NCBI RefSeq assembly: GCF_011075055.1
Contig: NC_058156.1
Coordinates: 5,704,001 to 5,768,000 of the forward strand
Direction of reading: 5' to 3'
From: Mangifera indica
Lineage: Eukaryota > Streptophyta > Magnoliopsida > Sapindales > Anacardiaceae
Length of the DNA: 64,000 nt
Shown here: in pieces, positions 24,827-35,787 of the stretch
How the letters are laid out: the number at the start of each line of letters is the position of its first letter
How positions within the stretch are numbered: position 1 is the stretch's first letter
Notes under the pieces: model-generated
Database searches by the model: none
What the model was told of the DNA's origin: nothing
Seen by the model: only the letters and a program-made list of their open reading frames with translations
Made by a program: the position numbers and the translations under genes

Positions 24827-25476
24827 ACATCCTTAGCATATTCATCATGCAAATCATAAAAAAATAGACACATTTCCACTATGCTCATTCACAATACTCA
24901 ATATTTAGCGCAAGAACAAAAATAAAATCATGCTCTTTTAGTATCAAATCATGCTAACAAGGAAAGGATCATCTACTTACCTTTCCTCTTATGAAAGCAA
25001 TGATCTTTTTGTGGCTTGGCTTGAATTTGATGTTTTGATGTTTCAAAATCTCCATCTCACTAACTATTTTTTGCTTTGAAATCACAAGGTTCCAAAATTA
25101 GCCAAACAACCATAAACTTCTTTTTATTTTGCCAAAAAATAACATCAAAAACAATTGTTCCCCTTCATGAACAGTCGTTCCAACTATTTCCAACTTAAAT
25201 GTAAATCTTGAAATCACCATAAAACTAGTCCTTATCTAATTTTAAATTCGTGTGAACTGATGAACGAACTTACGCCCTAACATGAATGCTTTAACCATTT
25301 TCACGCAATCAACGCAAAATGATGGATTTGCCCTTCTCAACACACAAATAGGTGTCCACCCTTACAATGAACATCCATTCTAGCCACAAACAATAACTAT
25401 TTAATTTTAAACACATCAACACAATAATCAAGGCCAAAAGATGAGAAAACCGTTGAGCATACCTACGGGTATTACA
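24827..25476 (-). repeat. gypsy LTR, 5' portion on the minus strand
   Basis: On the minus strand the LTR begins TGTAATACCCGTAGG at 25476, a variant of TGTAACACCC, directly after a purine-rich tract (complement of ATCTTCCGTTTTAAAA) and the integrase/chromodomain remnant. It is therefore the 3' LTR of that element. A splice-donor-like AGGTAAGTAGATG lies on the minus strand near 24980. The rest of the LTR continues to the left of the hAT insertion. Confidence 0.55.
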
Positions 25477-25499
25477 ATCTTCCGTTTTAAAAGAATTTT

Positions 25500-26215
25500 G
25501 TCTTCAATATTCATTCGAACAGTTATTGAAACCTTTGTTTCATGTCCTGTTCAACATCCTGCATGGCTTCCTCAACCCTATGGTTCCTCTATAGAACATT
25601 AACCAAAGAAATCTGCTTGTTTCTGAGGTTTTTTAACTCACCTATCAAGAATCTGAACCAAATTATCCTTGAATTCCACATCCTTTATCCTCAACACATA
25701 AGTTGGGTCACGATATGCTTATGCAGTAACGACATATGAAACACATTATAGATATGGTCAATGTTTACTGACAACACAAGTCAATAGGTAACCTTACCTA
25801 TACGCTCCCAAAATTTCAAATGGTCTCACATACCTGATAGCCAACTTACCTCTCTAACCAAACCTCATCACATATATATAGGAGGAAACTTTCACAAAGA
25901 CTTTATCACCCAAATTGAACTGTAGGTCTCGTCTATTTTGATCAACATAGCTCTTCTAACGATCATGGGTTTGTGTCATCACCCAGATTGAACTGCAGGT
26001 CTCGTCTATTTTGATCAACATAGCTCTTCTAACGATCATGGGTTTGTGTCATCCTCTCCCTAATTAGTCTGATATCCTCAATCATATTTTGAATCACATC
26101 TGACCCCAAAGCCTATGCTAGAACATCTTTTGCTTACCTTATCCCAATAAAAAGATGATCTATACTTTCTCTTGTAAATTGTCTTATAAAGAGTCAATCT
26201 AATGGTCACCTGATA
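25500..26215 (-). pseudogene. Ty3/gypsy chromovirus integrase C-terminus and chromodomain remnant
   Basis: Minus-strand translation gives SDVIQNMIEDIRLIRERM (near 26115-26060), [17 protein letters not shown] (near 25925-25875), VMRFG*RGKLAIRYV..PFEIL, and further on EFKDNLVQILDR. This is the order of a gypsy integrase C-terminal (GPY/F-type) region followed by the chromodomain linker. It is homologous in layout to 47021-47400. It is broken by stops (for example in FG*RG) and carries a 73-bp tandem duplication at 25908-26053. It lies directly upstream of its own 3' LTR. In an active element the integrase inserts cDNA and the chromodomain would guide it to heterochromatin. Confidence 0.8.
25908..26053. 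repeat. 73-bp tandem duplication inside the integrase remnant
   Basis: Units 25908-25980 and 25981-26053 are nearly identical (ACCCAAATTGAACTGTAGGT versus ACCCAGATTGAACTGCAGGT, then identical through GTTTGTGTCATC). 73 is not a multiple of three, so the duplication itself shifts the frame. Confidence 0.9.
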
Positions 26216-26906
26216 ATTATTATTATAATTGTTATAAGCAAACTAGATCAATCACAACACATCATTTAAATCATATACAGAAATTTCCCTAATTTTGTAA
26301 ACTCCAATTTGCAAGAGAGATAATTATAGTTATAATTTTAAAATTATACATATAAATTTTTATAAATAACTTCCAAGTTGGAAATGTGATACAACCATAA
26401 TTCAAAAATTATAATGCTTCCATTTTTATAAAACTGAACTCGTTCGCTGATGTAGAAGGTCTAATTTAAAATTGACAACCACATAAATACATGTAAGTCC
26501 TATAGATAGTGTGTCCTAATTGTTTGGCATAAGGGCAATAAAATGAGGACCAAAATTAAAAGAAACAAAATTGAAGAGGATGAATGAAAGTTTGTATTAT
26601 TTCAACTGACCTCTCTTCGCCTCATTCTCCCCTAAACCTAAATCATGACGAAGTATATCCTTTGTTTGAATCACTTGGTATTGGAATTAAAGTAAGAAAA
26701 ACGATATTAATCAAATCAATCTAAATCTACACATTTGGGAAAGAGCTACACATCACCAAGCTTCAAATTTAACCGAGTACTAAACTAAGTATTATATAGT
26801 CAGTCACACATCAAAGCACTGTTCCCTTCCCTTTCTGCACTAGTTAATTTCAAAAATCAAATACAAGGGAAAACACACAAATTTTCTAAGCCGATTCCTG
26901 CTTCAA
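26216..26906 (-). other. 3' flank / 3' UTR of the CBL gene
   Basis: It lies downstream (on the minus strand) of the CBL stop codon. No ORF or repeat is recognised. The part nearest the stop (about 26650-26906) is probably 3' UTR, but no single convincing poly(A) signal stands out. The far side near 26216-26400 is AT-rich and merges with the gypsy remnant. Confidence 0.45.
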
Positions 26907-29900
26907 TTATGTAGCAATCTCATCAACTTCTGAATTAAAAACAAAACTTGGAAAAGTAGTTGTAATATCCCTGCATTTACATTACCAAATGTAAGGTGTA
27001 TATTAGTCAGAAGCAACTGCAATTAGTAAAACAAAATATTCAACGCAAGCAAACACAATTACTTACCTCAAATATGGAAGGGTCATGATCTTTAACAGTG
27101 ATGGGTTTCTAGAAACGAAATTTTGCCATTCAGATTTATCTATCTTACCATCCTGGTCGACATCAGCTTCAATGAATGTCTATCAACAGGAAGTTGAACA
27201 TGTTAAAACTTTAAGTCAATACTAAAAAAGGCATACAATTATATAATAAAGTGACTGGAAAAAAATTATCGCCTCCACAACACATGTTCATATGCCCCAA
27301 AATCAATTGATCAAAACCTGATCAAACCCATTAAGCCCCTGGCAAATCCACACAAAACTCATGCCAAGCCTGTAGTCTTATACTTAACAAGCCACACATC
27401 CACAAATTCAAATCAACCTTATGAACAAAATCTGATTAATTTTTTTTTTAATAATGTCCCATTACAATCTAAATATGCTAGAAAGATCAAGAACTAATAA
27501 TATTATACTCCAATTCAGTGTGGGAGTGGGGATGGGGCTGGGAAGTTATTTGACTCATAGGGTTTTTAAAGAAGCTCACATTGCAGCTAAGTTTTGAGAA
27601 AAATAAAATCCCAGTACAACTGAGGTTAGCCAAAACATAAAAATAATAATAAGATCCAATAGCATTAGCTCACCTTATCAAGAATGATCTCGATGGTTTC
27701 ATCAGCCAATTTCATTTCAGATTCACACAGAAGTGCAATTAGCATTTGCTTGACCTGCCAAAATCACATATAATGAAGTTGCCTGCAAAGATGATTAGAT
27801 AAAGCACAACTGAATCAACGACGATATCCAGAATCCAAACTTCAACCATTTTTATTTCTTCACCACTTATCTAGACAATTTTAACTGCTAAGTACACGAA
27901 AAGGCTCATTAAGCATATGGATGGTATACGTTTTGATATGACACAGAAAAAGCTTTAGTAGAGAGGTGCCCAGCAATCATTATTAATTAGAGGACAGGGA
28001 AGAACAAGTCACAGAGTATCATATTGTACTGAGGAATAAATCTTTTATCACTTGACATATTTCTTCATGCACAAAATGATGTTGAAAAACTAAAAGAAAA
28101 GAACATATGTATAACTGTATCACATGCCAATCAACATACAAATGACAATTTCCCCAAAAATCATTTATAACTGTATCATTGAAAATATTATCTATATATT
28201 CAATGAGTCAACAAAATAGTACAGGACCTGATCGTGTAACAATGAAAATGCTATCTTTGTGGAAGACCATCAATTTATCGTAAAAGCGGAAAACTCATAC
28301 TCCTGTTTAGAATTTCCACTTGAATTGCTTGGCTCATTAAAAATAATACCAATAACCATGATATGAGCCACAATTTCTGTCACATAGGTTGAGTGGTTGA
28401 AAATTCCCACCACCATGGTTTTGAACACACTCAAAATCAAGCTCCCCATGGGCAAAGGAATATTTAGTACCATGCAAAATGAATTGACAAAAACACATAA
28501 AGTGGGTTCCAGAAGAACTACCATGACAGAGCACATGAAAAGAGTAACCTCCAACATACCTCTTGGCGCTCAATAAATCCAGTACTATCAAGATCATAAA
28601 GCTTGAAAGCAACTGCAGAGACATTCCAGATACACATATAGTTAGAATTAGGATAATAATGAAAATAATGGAAATTTAGGACAATATTTGAATGAATGAT
28701 ATGAAAAGAACAAAAGAGGAGTAGCAGTAAGGAAAAAGAGGAAAATAATAGTGAAATTATAGTTTTGGGCATCCTAGCTATGCGCAACCTTACTACTGAT
28801 TTAAGAGGTCTTCAGCGTCTCGAATGGCCAAAATTGGGAGTCCCCAACTCCTCGAATTGCCTATATATCCTATTATAATCCCCTTTTATCAATAAAATGA
28901 TTTGTGTTTCTACATTGGTTGTATTTCTGTTTTTTCCAATTGGGTAGAAAGAAATATAAAGATGAAAAATAAATAAATTTTGAATTAGTGGGATAAAAAT
29001 TAAAATAAAAAGGAGATTTTTCCAATTTTCCCATCTTGAGGACAAGGTAATTTTCGAAGGGACGAGTAATGTTAGAATTAGAATAATAATGGAAATTACA
29101 TATTAAGGTAATATATGAATAATGTAATCAGGATAATAAGGAAAATAATTGAATTGCATAATATTTGAATAATGAAATATTAGGACAATGATTGAATTAA
29201 TTAAGTGGAATCAAGAATTGTAATAGAGTTTGAATTAGGATAGGATATTATGATATGAGAAGAATAAAAGGGGAGTAGCAATAAGGAAAAAGAAGAAAAT
29301 TATAGTTTTGGGCATCTTAGATGTGAGCAGCCTTAGCACTAAATAGGCAAGTCCCCAACGCCTCAATGGTCGGAATTGGGAAGTCTTGGCTCTTCAAATT
29401 GTTGATTTATCCTATTGTAATCTTTTTTATCAATAAAATGATTTATGTTGCTTTATTGGTTGTGTTTGTTCGTGATTGTGTTTCTGTTTGTTTTTCCAAA
29501 TTGGGTAGAAAGAAATATAAAGATGAAAAAAAAATCGGACAAGTTGGATAAAAATAGAAAGAAAGCAAAAAAATTTAAAATTTTCCACTTTAAGGAAAAG
29601 GTGGTTTTCAAATGGGCACATAATGTTAAAATTAAAATAGTAATGAAAATAATAGAAATTAAATATAATGATAATATCTTAGTAATGGAATCAAAATAAT
29701 AAGGAAAATAATTTAATTGGATAATATTTGAATTAAAGGAATTAAGAATTTTGATAAAGTTTGAATTACGATATTAATATTATGATAAGAATAAAAAGGG
29801 AGTAACAATGAGGAAAAAGGAGAAGGAAAATTATAGTTTTGCGCATCTAAATTGTGGACAAGCTTAGGGCTGATTTAGGAGGTCTCCGACACTTCGAATG

Positions 29901-32900
29901 GCTAGAATTTGTGGGTGTTGGCTCCTCAAATTGTCGCTTCTCCTATTGTAATCCCCCTTTATAAATAAAATGATTTCTATTCCTTCATTGGTTGTGATTT
30001 TGTTTTGGTTGAATAATGGGTTGGGCTCCTATCACATATAGTCAAAAAATACAATGGAAAAAGATTGACGTACACAATACTCTAAGTCAACAGACCACAT
30101 CCAGTTAACTTACAATTAATCTTGTCTTCTTGAGGAGCATTTGGATGAAATACATTGAGAGATCTAACAAAGTCACCAAAATCAATGACTCCCTTCTGTT
30201 TGACATCAAACAGATCAAAGATCTACACACAAATTTAAGGCATGTTAGAATCTCAAAAGTAATACAAACAAATTAATTAGTTGATATTAATAACACTTAT
30301 AATGCTTCTAATGCAAGTTTATGTGGATACCCTATTAGCAAAGAGATTCTCTTTCTTTCGGTTCTTGAAGAGAGCCAACTGAAATTCTTCCTGCATATGC
30401 AAAAAAATAATTAAAATTTAGTCTCAAATACAACACTACCAAAATTAATAAAAAGATTCAAATATCTGCTTAAAACTTAAATCATAACTCATGATGACAA
30501 TTAACTTTCTTTATATTGTCTGTTCTCATTTTAAGCTTTAATAATTTTCATCATAAAATCAAAGAGATCAATAAATCTTAAAGAGATGAGTGAAGGAAAA
30601 GAGAGGTAAGATGAGAAAAACAAGAGAGGATTTTGGAAAGATGCAGTTAATAAACCATGATATGGAATAGGGAATTACAATATGTAAGTAACTGGGCGGT
30701 GAAATAGAATGGTAAAATGTTTATGGTGGTTTATGGGGCATATGGTAGAATGGTTGCTGCTTTATTTTTTGTGAAAGATTGATGTAAAAGTTGGTTCTAA
30801 TTTGACTACTCAAAGATAAAATATATTCAAAAAAAGTCTTCTTTTTCTCCTTAAGGATTCAAGAGAATTGGCAAAATATAGGGTAATCACAAATCAACTT
30901 GTCAACACCCTTAATTGACTGGAAAATAAAATAAACAATAAAACGATGTGCACAACTTTTGTCTCCTAAGAACGATATATCATAATGTGATTAGGTATTG
31001 TTTTATCTGTAATTTTCAACTATCCAATCACATGATGACATATCGTTATTTGTGCACCGAAGTTGTGCACATACACTACTCTAAAATAAAATCCAGGAGA
31101 TTTGGTGAAGGTTATATATGAAATCAAATTGAGATATAGAGGTCATAAGAATCACAAGTCATGGAAAGTCTAGCAAGCTCCACACAAAATTCATGAGAAA
31201 TATAGAAAGCCGCAAATTTATTATAGCAATCATATCAACACATCTTGCACTACGTTTTCATGTATATATATTTGAGTTGTGATGGTAAGTCATCAAACTT
31301 ACATCACATTTAGAGTTGTCAATTTTTAATACGATCAATTAACCCAAAATAACAAGAAAAAAATAAAATTAGGGTTAAGTTTTTTTTTTTTTAAACATAA
31401 AATTTACCTTGAATTAAACTGATATGAGTCAAAACTAAGTCGTGTCAAGTTTGGGTTGGCACGAAAATAACTCGAATTAACCCAAACTTACCTGAATGTT
31501 TAGAAAAATGGCACTATAATAGAATTTGTCAGGAGTAAATTGAAGAAATATTAAAGGACAACTATTAACAACAGTTGAAATCCTCACGTATTACATATTG
31601 TTGTATCTCCATATAATTATAATTACTCCCATTATTCTTGATTTCTATTAAAAAAGATTATTTTATTTTTTAATTGTGAGAATGACATTTGGTTACTAAA
31701 ATTATTGACCTTTTTAAAATGATCTTGGTATGCATTTTTTTTCAGATCATTTGTAAAAAGGGCAAAATGTCATGTGTGTTTTGTTAATAATAGATTGTAG
31801 TAATTTGGAAATGCAATTAAAATGCTAAAAACATTTAAGAAAGCAAAAGCAATAGACAATTTTGGTCAATTCAGGATGTGTCGGGTCAATTTGAACACAG
31901 TTTAGGTTGGGTTAGAGTTGAAAATTTTCGAAACGAATATAATTCGGGTCAAGGTAGGGTTGAGAATTTATGACCAAAAACCCGAAATGACACAATACGA
32001 ACACAATTCAGTGACACAAAGTATCTGGTCTAATCAACTTTGATGCAATATATAATTCTAAAGTGAAATTCAGCCTTGGATTTGAAGAAAGAAAACTAAA
32101 GTGTCTTCAGCAGCCCAAATTGTAATGCTTATCCATTCTACATATGCAACATCTTACCCTTTATATTACTTTGTGAAAAGTTTTATTTATTGGTAGCCAG
32201 GGGGCTTAGGGGGTTTGTCAAAGGAAGACAATTGTTCTGAATTACCATCTATGAAAGAGAGATAACTAATAAGTAAAGATATAGCACTTTTACATAATGA
32301 GAAGCCGGACTAACATAGCATTAAATATAATGTATGTATGTTTAAGTGTAAATGCATATATAGATGAGGAAAATCCTTTGACACAAGCAATGAAACACGA
32401 GATACCTTGCTTATTAATCCATCGTCAACCACAGAACTGCTGATCATTTTGAATAGTTCGTAAAGCGCTTCAACTTCACTGACACTAACTGGGGATCAAA
32501 AAAAGCAGCAGATGAAGATAACTTAACTTAACATAAAATAGAGCACCTGAGCAAATGGGCACACATAGAAGATTAATCTAACTTCAACAATTTCTGAACT
32601 GCAGACTACTTTCAGACCCTAGAACCTAAATAGCCAAGAAATAGAATATCCCCAAGAAGATGGCCCCAAGGAATTTAATCCCTTGCCCTTGAAACCAAGG
32701 GATTTTACTCTAAGCCTGGCCCTTGAGACTAACAGAATCTATTTGGACATAACCATCTTTGAAAATGTTTTTTTCTTTTTCCATTCCATGTTTTATATCA
32801 ACTATAAAGAAAATCACCCCATATTCATCCTAAGTCAAAATAAACTATCAATATAAAAGCAAGCCTGGGTACCGGTAAAATACTCACAATCTTCAGAATT

Positions 32901-33237
32901 ATTATGTTTCCTCCAATAATCAATTGAAATATCAGGAAAACTAAAACATGTTATACATCAAAAATCAAAATAGAAGGCACGGAAAAAAATCAAGATCCTA
33001 AACTTCCAAGATGCAAAAAGTTTAGCTTTATGATGTTAATATTTTATATGTTTTTTATTATTAAATTTCATATCTAGTACCAATCAAAGAAGCATTGAAC
33101 CATGGCTCATAGAAACTCAAAACAATAGTTCATGAAAAAAAAAAATCCAACGACTTACAAGCAGTTTGTGAGGCGAGAACTACAGGGTCTTCATGTCCAG
33201 GGGGCTGTCTTGCAACTTTAGAATGAAAACAGCCCAT
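26907..33237 (-). CDS. CBL1: calcineurin B-like calcium sensor, CBL1/CBL9 type (8 coding exons)
   Basis: Coding exons on the minus strand: 33159-33237, 32406-32488, 30331-30390, 30114-30222, 28560-28612, 27674-27754, 27067-27179, 26907-26970. All introns are GT-AG, and the sum is 642 nt, giving 213 residues plus TAA. Length and exon count equal Arabidopsis CBL1. The start [10 protein letters not shown] is the N-myristoylation/Cys3-palmitoylation signal of CBL1 and CBL9, which puts the protein on the plasma membrane. Four EF-hands: an atypical first loop around residues 43-56, D80-D91, D117-E128 ([12 protein letters not shown]) and D161-E172 ([12 protein letters not shown]). The C-terminal FPSF motif (199-202) has Ser201, the CIPK-phosphorylated serine in Arabidopsis CBL1. 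CBLs bind Ca2+ and activate CIPK kinases, for example in K+ uptake and stress signalling. There is no frameshift or stop, so it is presumably functional. CBL1 and CBL9 cannot be told apart from this sequence alone. Confidence 0.97.
28640..30034. mobile_element. three tandem LTR-like units in CBL intron 4 (TRIM-like)
   Basis: Three similar units start at about 28640, 29071 and 29624 (GTTAGAATTAG / TGTTAGAATTAGAATAATAA / TGTTAAAATTAAAATAGTAA). Each has the block TTATCAATAAAATGATTT or TATAAATAAAATGATTT at 28887, 29427 and about 29960, a period of about 530-540 bp. Short linkers precede units 2 and 3; the first contains CTTGAGGACAAGG...CGAAGGGACGAG, which looks like the end of a gypsy pol plus a purine tract. 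CACATATAGT occurs on both outer sides (28633-28642 and 30033-30042), allowing a 5-bp TSD (CATAT). It is read as LTR-linker-LTR-linker-LTR. No coding capacity remains. The unit-1 start is AG instead of TG. Confidence 0.65.
30935..31078. mobile_element. small hairpin MITE in CBL intron 2
   Basis: The left arm from about 30940 (GATGTGCACAACTTTTG, AACGATATATCATAATGTGA) is the inverted complement of the right arm ending near 31075 (TCACATGATGACATATCGTT, GAAGTTGTGCACATA). The arms are about 55 nt with a ~20-nt loop. The size and perfect terminal core TGTGCACAACTT fit a MITE. TSD not clear. Confidence 0.7.
31310..32022. mobile_element. probable non-autonomous hAT-type element in CBL intron 2
   Basis: The left end AGAGTTGTCAATTTTTAATACG and the right part (GGGTTAGAGTTGAAAATTTT, CGGGTCAAGG, GACACAATACGAACACAATT) carry the blocks of a widespread plant repeat family whose ends read like GGGTTGTCAATTT...; related sequences occur at 41540-42395 and 55910-56045. 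The interior has an A/T-rich stretch and no ORF. The inverted termini are imperfect and no TSD is certain. Confidence 0.4.
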
Positions 33238-34060
33238 TTCCAATAACCTATAACGAAGGAACAAGAAAGAAGCCGAATACAGCACACTTCTTCAACAGCA
33301 AATCATCGTTTCTAAATCCATCTTCATCTATACACGCCCGAAATCTGGGCGCTAGTATGCAAAATAAAGAAAAACCAATCCATATGTAAAATATATATTA
33401 AAACAAAAAAAAAATCACAGGACACATTTTTTGAAAACGACCATTGGTCAGAATTGAAATATACCAGAAGGGTTGACAAAATTGGATAAGCATACTGGGA
33501 ATAAACGAAGCTTGAAAATAAAACAAATAAATTTGTTAAATATTGATTCTACCACTCCATTTTTCCTTTTTAAGATGCCTTACGAAAGAATGATAGAAAA
33601 AAGTTTATATTTACTTTTGTTTTTCCTCGCTATAAATAATTTAAATAATAATAAAATCAGCAACGTAAACCACGAAATCAATAAAATGAACATTTAATTT
33701 TATAATATTACCTAGAAAAATGAAAAAAAATAAAATCCCTAAAGAAAAAGGTAGCTACTAAAAAGAAATCGAGTTTGGTCTAACACGTCAATTATCACTG
33801 CAATTTAAGCAAACACAGCTTTGTTAGAAAGATAAATTAAATTAAATTAAATTAGAAAAAAAAAAGACTTACCGACCAAAAGATCGGCCGGAAAATGTCC
33901 CGTCCCGACGAGACTTTGATTAATGGATTAATTTTGTATAAGAATAGAGAAGAGATAGAATAATAATAATGTGAAGCTATATTAGGGGAAAGATCGTGCG
34001 CTTTGGGAAAGGGCGATCGAACAGCTGAAATTATGAGCGGTGTACCAAGAAGCTTCAAGC
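33238..34060 (-). promoter_or_regulatory. CBL 5' UTR with intron, and promoter-proximal region
   Basis: Just upstream of the ATG the minus strand reads TTATAG/GTTATTGGAAATGGGC, a plausible acceptor at 33248/33247. On the same strand CTTTTGGTCG/GTAAGTC at 33873/33872 is a strong donor. A leader intron of about 625 bp (33248-33872) is inferred; Arabidopsis CBL1-type genes commonly have a leader intron. The first exon would run from 33873 to somewhere near 34000-34060. The transcription start is not defined. Confidence 0.6.
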
Positions 34061-34648
34061 TAGTCCACTGTGACTGCGTGCGTGAATGTCTAAGCTATAG
34101 AACGAGAAAAAGGTGGGGGCAAAACGACAGAGTGAAGAGGTCACGTGATTATCGCGTGTGTGAATTGATGAGCGGCGGAATGGTTGAGAATTAATTAAAA
34201 CTGAAAATTGTTAAAAATTCAAAGTAAATAGATGTAGTTAGATTCGATCATGATGACTAGTAACGGAGAATTTTTAGCAAACTCTTGATTATTGAATATT
34301 ATTTTTTATTTAAAATTATTTAATTATATTATGATGTATTATTTATATATTTAATTATATATTAAAATATATATATAATTTTATTATTATTATTATTATT
34401 ATTATTATATTTGGGGATATTAGTAAAAGGGAAATTAAATTAATTACCCATTTTGCCCCATATTAAGCGAAAATACTCACTTTTTCTATTCTTAAACAAA
34501 AATTATCTAAATATTTTTTAAAATATCGAAACTACCATTCACCATATCTATATAAACTCTCTCACTCTCACTTTCACTATCAACACTTCTCATATTACTC
34601 AAACACTCAATCTCACTCTCATTTAAACTTAATATCAATTATTACAGG
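34061..34648. other. CBL upstream region with (ATT)n microsatellite
   Basis: The sequence is less AT-rich near 34060-34190 (possible promoter), then very AT-rich, with an (ATT)n run at about 34381-34409. A 63-codon plus-strand ORF at 34003-34194 has no domain and overlaps the CBL leader. 34641-34648 is the TSD of the next element. Confidence 0.45.
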
Positions 34649-35787
34649 CAAGGTTTTCAAAACCGAACCGAAAAAAAAGTGTTTTAAATATTGGTATCGA
34701 TTGGACTGTTTGGACCGGTCAATTGAACCAGAATTATAGTTTTATGTAAAAACTTAAAAAAAATTATGTCTAATTAATAATTACATATGATTTACATAGT
34801 GTGTATATATATATATAGAGAGAGTTTTGAATATCCCAAATTGGGTATCACGATCACACAAATAACATTCAGATATATCATTTGAATATCCAATTAAGTA
34901 TTCAAAACTAGGTATATAAAGTATTGCTCTTAAATCTATATTTAAAAAAGAAATTTAGGTCCTAGAAAGAAGATATAAAATTCAAATTCTCACCTTGACA
35001 TCCCTGTGGGAAAGGTATTTTCCCAAGTTATGGATAATCAACCTCATGTCTTCAACCTGAAAAGCCAACCAATACACGTTACAACTCTTTTACAGGATTT
35101 AACTCAACAAAAGCAAAAGATTTTCCTCACCCTTATGTAGCCGACTAGATTCAAGTCAAAAAACCTAAAAGCCTGCAACACATCAGAAGAGTTGATAAGC
35201 AAAGAAAAAATACCCTACTTACATGCTTAGTTACTGGCACAGAGGACAAAAGGAGCAGGTCTGAAAGTTCTCAAGAAAATACCAACAGTAATTCCTTACA
35301 TCCTCTTTTTTCCCTGTCTCTACCTCTCTCTCTCTTTTTTCATTAATAGCTACGCCACCTCTGTGTTTTGCCCCAGTACCTTCCATATTAGCTAGCTTCT
35401 TGGTATATGCATAAGCTTCATCCTTCAAATTCTCAACCTCCTTACCAGACTCAACATTTGCATTAGTTTTACCGTTTTCTTTATCATTCTGTAATAAATG
35501 ACGTACCCAAGCATGTGAAGTTAGAGAAATTCAGCGACTGCAGCAACTGAAGTTTTGCGTCTGCATGCACTGCAAGCAACAGGAAAAAAATAAGAGTGTT
35601 ATTTTATACTAAGCCTTGAACCGAGAACCACCTAGATCGGATTGGACCGTGGTTCATATGCGAACCGGCGGTTCGACCGCGGTCTAACCCGATTTCAACC
35701 CTACAATGATTTTGTCTTCAACAGTACTCGACTACAGTATCGGTTCACGGTTTGATCAGTCGGTCCGATCCGATTTTCAAATCCTTG
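34649..35787. mobile_element. non-autonomous hAT carrying captured host exons (Pack-hAT)
   Basis: The left end is CAAGGTTTTCAAAACCGAAC and the right end reverse-complemented is CAAGGATTTGAAAATCGGAT, matching over the first 20 bases at most positions. It is flanked by ATTACAGG (34641-34648) and ATTGCAGG (35788-35795), an 8-bp TSD with one mismatch. The subterminal regions contain repeated ACCGGTC/GGTTCGACCG motifs also found at the ends of the hAT at 42990-54593, so that family could have mobilised it. There is no transposase sequence inside; the interior is a host gene fragment at 34994-35488. Confidence 0.85.
34994..35488 (-). pseudogene. captured exon fragments of an EMB1579/RSA1-like (CCAR1-family) gene
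   Basis: Three exon-like blocks on the minus strand: 35300-35488 (63 codons, Lys/Glu-rich, NDKENGKTNANVESG...), 35131-35172 (AFRFFDLNLVGYIR) and 34994-35056 (VEDMRLIIHNLGKYLSHRDV). The last two have AG acceptors and GT donors (GTGAGG, GTGAG), and all three are multiples of three and stop-free. From memory, AFRFFD...GYIR followed by VEDMRLIIHNLGK...HRDVK is the EF-hand-like region of plant CCAR1-type proteins (EMB1579/RSA1, SHORT ROOT IN SALT MEDIUM 1), nuclear regulators with a SAP domain. Directly after the first block, AAGGAATTACTG encodes the KELL expected before AFRFFD, with an apparent small deletion removing the normal donor. The fragment lacks a start, stop and promoter of its own. The source gene is not in this window. 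Confidence 0.6.

Noticed and set aside
28270..28787. Three overlapping minus-strand ORFs (89-95 codons)
   Set aside because: They read through CBL exon 5 and its flanking introns in other frames or past the splice sites; the spliced CBL model explains the region.
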